A program made the position numbers and the translations under genes. The notes beneath the pieces were generated by a model. That model did no database searches. It saw only the letters and a list, made by a program, of their open reading frames with translations, and was not told the DNA's origin. A DNA stretch of 64,000 bases from Pantanalinema rosaneae (lineage in GTDB: Bacteria; Cyanobacteriota; Cyanobacteriia; Leptolyngbyales; Leptolyngbyaceae): assembly GCF_050753385.1 (NCBI RefSeq), contig NZ_JBLZFZ010000019.1, forward strand, positions 1 to 64,000, written 5' to 3'. Positions 57,598 to 64,000 of this stretch are shown piece after piece. Numbering within the stretch: the first letter of the stretch is position 1; each line of letters begins with the position of its first letter.

Positions 57598-57655
57598 TAT
57601 CTGCTCATGTTCAATGCAGGTATGCATTTACCATGCCAACTAAAGAGAATTACAG

Positions 57656-59161
57656 ATGATTGCCTCTATTACCATTCAACCAACATCAGAAAATCTTGAG
57701 CGTTACCAACATCAGCAACGTGGTGTGACCTACTGGAAGACAATCGATTTCTTTCCATATGATGAGCAGTATACAGCTCAGTTCACAAATCTCCTGGCAA
57801 GTGATGAGGGGACGATCGAACGCCAAATTCTAGATGTTGCAACGGAAATGAGCATCTCAATCGAAGCTCTCAGACAACAGCTCAGTAATTATTCCAAAGT
57901 TGCTCAAACTCCATTCTGCCTCTGGCATACTGATCGGTTTTCGGATGAGCCGAAGCCAACCTTTTTTACGTCACTCAATGAGCTGCTGGAACAGTCTTCA
58001 GTTCATAAGGATAAAGAGAATAGTTCGGAGCCGAAAACAGCAGGCGCTTTAGGCAAGCTTTTAAGGATTTCTAAGCGCATTGCTCCATTGATTTGGGCTA
58101 CCGTTTTGGTCGTTGTGATCATTCCCATGATTGGTCAGTGGTTTATGGTGCGATCACTTTCTGATGATATAGATCCACCAGCGATCGTTCAGACTGCTGC
58201 TACCCCTACCTCCACTATCCAAACTCCTACGGTTCCATCTTCACTGCCTGTACAAGATTGGAGCCGGTTCGAGCAATTGGCTAAAGATAAGATGCGAATC
58301 GCCCATGCTAAAACAGAAGCGTTTGCCCGCAAAGAGCTAGAGCAATGGTCTGACGGGTTGACTCAACGTTTAGACGAGAGCTTTCTCGACTGGTATTTTG
58401 GCTACTTCCATCAGAAGCAACTTCAGTACGACAGTTTCTTCACAGGCATTACTGGAAAATTTCAGCAATGGTTAGACCCCAGTAAGCTTTCTCCCCAAGA
58501 AAAGATCGCTGAAGAAATCACAAGAGAGTTTCAGGAAGAATTTGCCAAACGGGTTCTTGTGCCTCAGATCTCCGAATTTCAACTGCAAAACATTACCCTA
58601 AAAACGGCTAAAACGTATATTCGCGAACTGGGGCAGGAATTCAATCAAATCCCAGTTGAAAGTGGTATTTCTGCTGCTGAGTGGAACCGTTACCTACAGG
58701 ATATTTCAATTGCCATACCTGGTGTGGAAGGTAAGCTAATTACGTTACCGCTCAAGCAAATCACCGCAGTTGGTGCTTATGCCGCTCTTAAGCCGCTCAT
58801 CGTGCCTCTTCTGCCCAAAGTTGGGACTGCCGTGGCTGGCAAAATGGCAACTAAAGTTGGTGCCAAACTTGCTGCTAAAACAGGGGGAACACTAGCTGCA
58901 AAACTGGGAGGAACGTTTCTAGATGCCACCGTCGGTGTTGGCATTATCCTGTGGGATGTCTGGGATACCAACCACACTGCCAATATTGAGAAGCCAATTC
59001 TCCGCAAAAACTTGATTGACTACATCGCTGAAATTAAAGGATCTGTTCTAGAAAACCCAACAAATGGAATCATGACTATCACCGACAGAATTGACGCAGA
59101 GATCCTGCGGTCAATCCAAATCGTGAAAGATACCCAAGCATCTTTGGATGGAGTTAGCTAG
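57656..59161 (+). CDS. Membrane protein of novel pair (N-terminal domain shared with the 62.1-kb gene)
   Basis: 501 residues. Residues 1-115 form a soluble domain (TSENLERYQHQQRGVTYWKTIDFF..) also found as the free-standing protein at 62124. One transmembrane helix follows (about 143-165, APLIWATVLVVVIIPMIGQWF), a Pro/Thr linker, then an outer domain homologous to the next gene: FLDWYFGYFHQK (243-254), long helices, a Gly/Ala/Lys-rich hydrophobic stretch (about 385-425) that could enter a membrane, and GVGIILWDVWD (427-437). Predicted N-in/C-out. No known family is recognised. It is followed by its paralogue after 11 bp, inside a DISARM locus; a defence function with membrane effect is inference. 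Confidence 0.7.
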   Translation: MIASITIQPTSENLERYQHQQRGVTYWKTIDFFPYDEQYTAQFTNLLASDEGTIERQILDVATEMSISIEALRQQLSNYSKVAQTPFCLWHTDRFSDEPKPTFFTSLNELLEQSSVHKDKENSSEPKTAGALGKLLRISKRIAPLIWATVLVVVIIPMIGQWFMVRSLSDDIDPPAIVQTAATPTSTIQTPTVPSSLPVQDWSRFEQLAKDKMRIAHAKTEAFARKELEQWSDGLTQRLDESFLDWYFGYFHQKQLQYDSFFTGITGKFQQWLDPSKLSPQEKIAEEITREFQEEFAKRVLVPQISEFQLQNITLKTAKTYIRELGQEFNQIPVESGISAAEWNRYLQDISIAIPGVEGKLITLPLKQITAVGAYAALKPLIVPLLPKVGTAVAGKMATKVGAKLAAKTGGTLAAKLGGTFLDATVGVGIILWDVWDTNHTANIEKPILRKNLIDYIAEIKGSVLENPTNGIMTITDRIDAEILRSIQIVKDTQASLDGVS

Positions 59162-59172
59162 AGCGAAATAGT

Positions 59173-60216
59173 ATGAGATTCATTGATATTTCAAAACGAG
59201 TTGTGGGAGTTCTGCTATTAGCCACCTGGCTCTGGCTAACCCTGCTACCATCCTTAGGTGCATTTGCTGATGACATTTCTCCATCGACCTCTGCACAAGC
59301 TGCCGAAACTACCAACATAGACTATGACTGGTCAGAGATTGACCGACAGCTTGTTAATGCCTTGAATGAAGTTAGCCAAAACACTGAAGAATTTGTCACT
59401 GGGGAGTTAGATCGCTGGGAACAGAAACTAATTACCCAAGTTGATCATCCCTTTTTGGATTGGTACTTCAACTTTTTGCACCAGAAAGCTACTGAATTTG
59501 GTGTGCCCTTTGCGTGGATGGCATTCAAGTTAGATTCTCAACTTAAAATTCTTCAAACCGAGGAAGAGAGGGTAGAGAATCTGAATGCTGATCAGATTAT
59601 CAAAAGGCGTATGGAGGCAGACATCAATCGCAAATTTGCTGAAGCCGTATTGAATCAAGACGCAATGTCTGACCTAAAAGACGTTGTTGAACGCACTGCC
59701 AAAAATTATGCTTCAGCGGTTGGTATGAAATTTGCTAGCGTCAAAAGTCGTTATCACGTTGCTGATCAGGAGTGGGAACGTCATTTAGATAACCTCTCCC
59801 AAATTGTTGCAAACACTGGAACGAATAGCCTAGGTCTATCAGGCAGTGCTCTAGCTGGCAATCTCACTACTAAAGTACTTGCTGTAACTGCTGCCAGTGC
59901 AGGTACCAAAGTTGTTACCTCTTTAGTTGCGAAATCAAGCTCTAAGCTTTTAGTCAAAGGAGGAGCTGCAATCGTAGCCAAGTGGGGGTCAACTCTTGTC
60001 GATCCAGCGTTAGGCATTGGGTTGATTGCCTGGGATGTTTGGAGCTATCGCCAAAACGTTGAGCACGATCGTCCTCTGCTCAGACAAGACTTAATCCGCT
60101 ACATCACTGCCCTTAGAGATTCCATCCAAGAAAATCAAGAAGGGAATGGAATTATGGATGCGATTGCGTCCCTTCAGATGGACTTGATCAAGGGTTTACA
60201 TCCTCGGTATGGATAA
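59173..60216 (+). CDS. Exported paralogue of the membrane protein
   Basis: 347 residues. N-terminal signal peptide (basic then VVGVLLLATWLWLTLLPSLGAFA, likely cut near residue 32). The mature part aligns with the outer domain of the preceding protein: FLDWYFNFLHQK (94-105), helices, a Gly/Ala/Ser/Lys-rich stretch (about 222-275), then GIGLIAWDVWSY (281-292) and a helical tail. It begins 11 bp after the upstream stop and is almost certainly co-expressed. The two may form a hetero-oligomer in or at the cytoplasmic or outer membrane. Biochemical role unknown. Confidence 0.7.
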   Translation: MRFIDISKRVVGVLLLATWLWLTLLPSLGAFADDISPSTSAQAAETTNIDYDWSEIDRQLVNALNEVSQNTEEFVTGELDRWEQKLITQVDHPFLDWYFNFLHQKATEFGVPFAWMAFKLDSQLKILQTEEERVENLNADQIIKRRMEADINRKFAEAVLNQDAMSDLKDVVERTAKNYASAVGMKFASVKSRYHVADQEWERHLDNLSQIVANTGTNSLGLSGSALAGNLTTKVLAVTAASAGTKVVTSLVAKSSSKLLVKGGAAIVAKWGSTLVDPALGIGLIAWDVWSYRQNVEHDRPLLRQDLIRYITALRDSIQENQEGNGIMDAIASLQMDLIKGLHPRYG

Positions 60217-60347
60217 ACGAAGCAGAGAACTGAGCTGCGGGTAGAGAAAATAAATTTCTACGGTACAGCTCTAGTTGCGACTGAAAGATAGATTCAAATT
60301 CAAGCCATTTCATGCTTCCTTACCTCCCTACGTGTAGAAACTAACCT

Positions 60348-62069
60348 ATGCCAACTAAAATCCACGGTGCTGAGTATCCGATCGAGAAAATCTTCTGCGA
60401 TGACTTTGTTTTCTCAATTCCCTTATATCAGCGCCCCTACGCCTGGGAAATTGAACAGGCAGAAGCTCTACTTGATGACTTGCTGGATTTTCTGGGAGAC
60501 AACAACACTTCTGTCGGAGAACTCAGCCCTTACTTCTTGGGCAGTATTGTCCTTATCAAGTCAGATGATTCTACGAAAGCCGAAGTCGTCGATGGACAGC
60601 AGCGCCTGACAACTCTCACCATTCTCCTGTCCGTTTTGCGAGAAACTGTTCCAGAAGAAGTGGCCAAGGCATTGACTGCTTATCTGTATGAGAAAGGCAA
60701 TGTTATTAGAGCAACCCCAAACCGCTATCGGCTGACTCTGCGAGATCGAGATGCCCAATTTTTTCGTGAGCACATCCAGGATGAGGGGGGGCTTAGCAAA
60801 TTAGCCAACCTGAAGGATGCCATTCTCCCCGATAGTCAGGCTCGCATCCGCGATAATGCCCTGCATTTACTCAAGCGCTTAAAGCAACTGCCAGAGCATC
60901 AGTGCATCCGGTTAACCCAATTCGTGATTACAGGCTGCCTGCTAGTTGTTGTTTCCACCCCTGATATGGACTCAGCCTACCGGATCTTCTCAGTCCTCAA
61001 CGATCGCGGCTTAGACCTGTCTCATACTGACATTCTTAAATCCGAAATTATTGGCAAAATTCCCCTAGATCAGCAAGAGCAGTACAATCGGCGGTGGGAA
61101 GACATCGAAGTCAAGTTGGGACGCAATACCTTTCAAACCTTGTTCTCCCATATTCGGATGATCTACCGCAAAGCCAAGCAAAAGGATTCAGTCCTCAAAG
61201 AAGTACGGGAACATATTAAGCCCAGCGAAAACCCCACCCACTTCATTGATGAGGTGCTATGCCCAGCCGCGCAAGCCTATGCTGATATTCAAGATTGCTG
61301 CTACGAAAGCCATCAGTACGCCGAAGCCATTAACACTTACTTCAAATACTTGAATCGCATCGATAATGCTGACTGGTTACCGCCTGCGATCGCCTACTTG
61401 TCTAAATACCGCCACCAGCCAGAACAACTGCTGACGTTTTTCAAAGATCTCGATCGCCTAGCCGCCGGTCTCATGATTCAACGGGCTGACATCAACGAGC
61501 GCATGAAGCGCTACAGTGATCTCCTCACCTGGATTGAGACAGATTTGGACATCACCCAGCCAGACTCACCCTTAAATCTTACGGCTGAGGAATGCGCAGC
61601 CATTGTGCAACGGCTGAATGGCCCACTCTACCTGGAAACTAAAATTCGTCTCTATGTATTGCTGCGCCTCGACACCCATCTCTCAGGTGGTGAAGCCGTG
61701 TACACCTTGCCCCGTATCACTGTCGAGCATATTCTTCCCCAAAATCCACCCTCTGGCAGCCAGTGGCTAGAGTGGTTCCCCGACACCGATACCCGTCAAC
61801 ATTACGTCCATCGCTTGGGAAACCTGGCGCTGCTGTCAGGCTACAAAAATAGTAGTGCCCAAAACTTTGACTTTGATACTAAAAAGCGTAAGTACTTCAC
61901 GGGCAACCATGGCGTGTCTCCCTTCGCCATCACTACCCAGGTGTTAAACACAACAGAGTGGACTCCTGCTGTGATTGAACAGCGACAGACTGAACTCGTA
62001 GGTCGATTAAAACAACTCTGGCGATTGGATGAACCCACCTTCGTGCCTCCGCCCGCGATCGTCGATTAG
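60348..62069 (+). CDS. GmrSD-like DUF262/DUF1524 nuclease
   Basis: 573 residues. N-terminal DUF262: IPLYQRPYAWE (about 25-35) and VDGQQRLTTLTIL (about 81-93), the nucleotide-hydrolysing half of GmrSD type IV systems. C-terminal DUF1524: ITVEHILPQNP with the HNH-like His, GNLALLSGYKNSSAQNFDF. Both halves are in one chain, as in single-protein GmrSD. Type IV enzymes cut modified (for example glucosylated hydroxymethyl) phage DNA using NTP. It stands between the membrane pair and a gene for the shared soluble domain, so it may be part of that system or a neighbour of it. Confidence 0.88.
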   Translation: MPTKIHGAEYPIEKIFCDDFVFSIPLYQRPYAWEIEQAEALLDDLLDFLGDNNTSVGELSPYFLGSIVLIKSDDSTKAEVVDGQQRLTTLTILLSVLRETVPEEVAKALTAYLYEKGNVIRATPNRYRLTLRDRDAQFFREHIQDEGGLSKLANLKDAILPDSQARIRDNALHLLKRLKQLPEHQCIRLTQFVITGCLLVVVSTPDMDSAYRIFSVLNDRGLDLSHTDILKSEIIGKIPLDQQEQYNRRWEDIEVKLGRNTFQTLFSHIRMIYRKAKQKDSVLKEVREHIKPSENPTHFIDEVLCPAAQAYADIQDCCYESHQYAEAINTYFKYLNRIDNADWLPPAIAYLSKYRHQPEQLLTFFKDLDRLAAGLMIQRADINERMKRYSDLLTWIETDLDITQPDSPLNLTAEECAAIVQRLNGPLYLETKIRLYVLLRLDTHLSGGEAVYTLPRITVEHILPQNPPSGSQWLEWFPDTDTRQHYVHRLGNLALLSGYKNSSAQNFDFDTKKRKYFTGNHGVSPFAITTQVLNTTEWTPAVIEQRQTELVGRLKQLWRLDEPTFVPPPAIVD

Positions 62070-62123
62070 CAACTGTTAAATGTCTAGTCAATAAGGCTCC
62101 TTTTACCCCCAATAAGCCTGGTC

Positions 62124-62522
62124 ATGCAACCTCAATATCTAGTCGAACCTACTGATCAAAACCTTCAACGTTATCAGCGTGAAGCCAATAGCATAAGCTA
62201 CTGGCACACTGCTGATTTTTTCCGGTATGACAAAACCCTGGAAGATTCTCTCTCAAATCTCTTTGATACCTACACAGATCTGCTGTTTGAATCAGATGAG
62301 GACGATGAGGATACGGCGATTCGTAGAGTCAATTTGAAAATGGGTCGGCTGCTCATCCAAACTGCCAGAGAAAGAGGCATTGCCCCCAAAGAGTTGCGTG
62401 ACCAGTTAAACAATTTTGCGACTGTCATCTGGACACCCATTTGCATCTGGCGCAAACGCCCGTCTGGTGAAATGAGCTATACCCTGATGAGTAATCTACC
62501 AACCGCTCAAGCCCCACCCTGA
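62124..62522 (+). CDS. Stand-alone copy of the membrane protein's N-terminal domain
   Basis: 132 residues, homologous to residues 1-115 of the membrane protein at 57656: PTDQNLQRYQREANSISYWHTADFFRYD against PTSENLERYQHQQRGVTYWKTIDFFPYD, and ELRDQLNNFATVIWTPICIWR against ALRQQLSNYSKVAQTPFCLWH. No membrane segment. Found 54 bp after the GmrSD-like gene. It may be an adaptor or regulator (competitor for the same partner). No known domain recognised. Confidence 0.7.
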   Translation: MQPQYLVEPTDQNLQRYQREANSISYWHTADFFRYDKTLEDSLSNLFDTYTDLLFESDEDDEDTAIRRVNLKMGRLLIQTARERGIAPKELRDQLNNFATVIWTPICIWRKRPSGEMSYTLMSNLPTAQAPP

Positions 62523-62582
62523 CGTTACTTGCTATGCCCCTGGAATACACTAGACGCAGGTGAATCCTAGCAGGAACCAGTT

Positions 62583-63170
62583 ATGACAACCACCACCCAA
62601 AAGCTTAGCTTCGAGGCATACCTTGCCTACAGTGACGGCACCGACACCCGCTATGAACTCGTTGATGGAGAACTCGTTCCCATGAGCTTAGGCACTGGCA
62701 AGCATGGAGCCATCATTCGCTTCTTGACGCGGCAGTTTGAAGACAGCATTACCCAAACAGAGCAACCCTGGGTGGCATTACCTGCTTTGGTAGGCGTTCG
62801 CTCCCCACGGGGTAGACGCTGGGATACCTCCCGGATTCCCGACGTGACCGTTCTGCCCTTGGTGCAGTGGGAAGCAATGGAAAACCGAGAAGCCGTGATT
62901 GACTTCAATGAGCCGCCACCCCTACTGGTGGTTGAAGTCGTTAGCCCTTCGACCCAACCCGATGACTATCGCTCCAAACGATCGGAATATGGACTCCTAG
63001 AAATCCCCGAATACTGGATCGTCGATCCGCTGGAATCGAAAGTCACTATTTGCCTTCTCGATCACGAGTTCTACGATTTAACCGAATTTCAGGGCGAAGA
63101 CGTGATACAGTCGCCCCTTTTCCCAGATCTGAAGCTAACTGCCGCTCAAATGTTGGCAGGCAAACGATGA
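62583..63170 (+). CDS. Uma2-family restriction-endonuclease-like protein
   Basis: 195 residues, the usual length. PD-(D/E)xK core of Uma2: TRYELVDGELV (Glu), RIPDVTVLP (Asp), LLVVEVVSP (ExV in place of ExK), YRSKRSEYGLLEIPEYWIVDP. Very common in cyanobacteria, often as mobile stand-alone genes; no activity is proven for most. AGGA seven bases before ATG. May be an accidental passenger in the island. Confidence 0.88.
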   Translation: MTTTTQKLSFEAYLAYSDGTDTRYELVDGELVPMSLGTGKHGAIIRFLTRQFEDSITQTEQPWVALPALVGVRSPRGRRWDTSRIPDVTVLPLVQWEAMENREAVIDFNEPPPLLVVEVVSPSTQPDDYRSKRSEYGLLEIPEYWIVDPLESKVTICLLDHEFYDLTEFQGEDVIQSPLFPDLKLTAAQMLAGKR

Positions 63171-63262
63171 GCGACACTCCCGCGCATCTTCTCTTACCTC
63201 ACCTTCAGCTTTGTTGAGACGACATCTACCGCATTAGCCTGCCCCATAATAAGGTTGCTCCT

Positions 63263-64000
63263 GTGCCCACAACTGCCGCCGACATTCGCTCCACTCTAGT
63301 TAATGCCCTACAAATCGACCTGGTTGGTCCGAAACCTGATGATACAGAACATGCAGAGGAAGTGCTAACCCAAGCACCCTCTAAGTGGTATCTCACGGGT
63401 TTCCTAGCTCCCTTTGGCGCAAAACCCGACGATCGCTCCGACGATGAAGGGAATGTTGAGCCGCAAGAGCTAGGGGATGGCGCAACGAGCGAAGATAGCC
63501 AGTCTCCTGAAGTAACGCCCGCCCGAAAAGCACTATTTCCCTCCTCAATGGGAATGAGTTTCCTCATCTCCCAACAGACAAAAGAACTGCCAACGACAGT
63601 TCACTGGGCAGATTACAAACCCATTGAGCTGGAAAGACAGAATCTTGAAGCTGAGGAACCGGTTGACAAAAAGAAGCGCAAACCAGGTGGATGGCAACGC
63701 ATTCCCCAATCTGCTTCACTCATCGTTCCAATTCAATCTGCCAAAGATTCGTTTGAAATTGAAATTCCCGGCGGTAGTGGTCTCACCTTAGTCGTCAACT
63801 GTCGCCCAGTGATTGACCATCGCTTTGAGGCAGGAACGCTTTCCGTCTCTATCTTTCTCGTGAACTATCGGCAGATGCACTTCAGCGAGAAGGATGCGTC
63901 CTTTGCCTTTCAAACCTGCCTGATTGTGCAGTGCCTGGAGGGATTTGTGCCCCGCTCAGACCTGCGCGGTCTAGACAGCAAAGACCCAGATGAGGCGATC
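63263..64000 (+). CDS. drmA: DISARM helicase DrmA, 5' part
   Basis: 246 codons from a GTG at 63263 with AAGG eight bases upstream, running open past the window end. The N-terminus (DIRSTLVNALQIDLVGPKPDD, SPSKWYLTGFLAPFG-like, ARKALFPSSMGMSFL, RSDLRGLDSKDPDEAI) is characteristic of DrmA, the helicase-like core protein of DISARM; its helicase motifs lie beyond the window. It should be followed by drmB and drmC. Its separation from drmMI by 7.5 kb of other genes is unusual for class 1 loci. Confidence 0.85.
   Translation, partial: MPTTAADIRSTLVNALQIDLVGPKPDDTEHAEEVLTQAPSKWYLTGFLAPFGAKPDDRSDDEGNVEPQELGDGATSEDSQSPEVTPARKALFPSSMGMSFLISQQTKELPTTVHWADYKPIELERQNLEAEEPVDKKKRKPGGWQRIPQSASLIVPIQSAKDSFEIEIPGGSGLTLVVNCRPVIDHRFEAGTLSVSIFLVNYRQMHFSEKDASFAFQTCLIVQCLEGFVPRSDLRGLDSKDPDEAI

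Noticed and set aside
57331..57655. Possible small RNA or riboswitch in the gap before the membrane-protein gene
   Set aside because: Only a short palindrome and a candidate promoter were seen; no recognisable RNA fold or consensus.

Overview
The window reads as cyanobacterial chromosome: the octamer GCGATCGC and its halves occur throughout coding and non-coding DNA, and the gene families (PEP-CTERM protein, AAA/WD40 proteins, giant RTX protein, Uma2 nucleases, ISL3/ISAzo13/IS21 elements) are typical of large-genome filamentous cyanobacteria. The genus cannot be fixed from sequence alone. Bases 1-19 are a Tn5/Nextera mosaic end, so the left edge is an assembly end and not biology.

0-23 kb holds surface, secretion and signalling genes: an M50 membrane metalloprotease beside a truncated likely export adaptor; a DUF4114-subtilisin-LysM-M23 fusion; a three-gene minus-strand cluster (HTH-TIR-AAA protein, secreted haemagglutinin-domain protein, AAA-coiled-coil-WD40 protein) resembling an NLR/STAND-type conflict module; a PEP-CTERM protein; and a 2256-residue RTX protein. 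These are punctuated by degraded ISAzo13 and ISL3 transposases.

24-29 kb carries a 1346-residue fusion of TerB-like, dynamin-like GTPase, CysRS-C-like, ACP-like, trypsin-like and zinc-ribbon parts, followed by a YbjN/secretion-chaperone-like gene. 29-41 kb is a mobile-element landing zone: a complete ISAzo13-like IS with a possible -1 frameshift, a complete IS5/IS903-group IS with 9-bp target duplications inserted in a 63-bp tandem repeat, an IS21 element, a decayed serine recombinase, and an orphan cassette with a putative PD-(D/E)xK nuclease. 41-46 kb has a plasmid-like CopG / unknown / primase-like group, an NHLRC2-like thioredoxin protein, and a broken spore-photoproduct-lyase-like gene.

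46.7 kb to the end is a defence island built on class 1 DISARM: WYL regulator, drmD helicase, drmMI methylase split in two by a MazEF-like toxin-antitoxin pair, and drmA running off the right edge. Between drmMI and drmA sit seven extra genes: a small protein with a DUF6745 protein, two paralogous membrane/exported proteins of unknown family, a GmrSD-like DUF262 nuclease, a small protein sharing the N-terminal domain of the first membrane protein, and a Uma2 nuclease. The membrane pair, the shared-domain protein and the GmrSD gene are the best candidate here for an undescribed system nested inside DISARM. No tRNA, rRNA or CRISPR array was seen.
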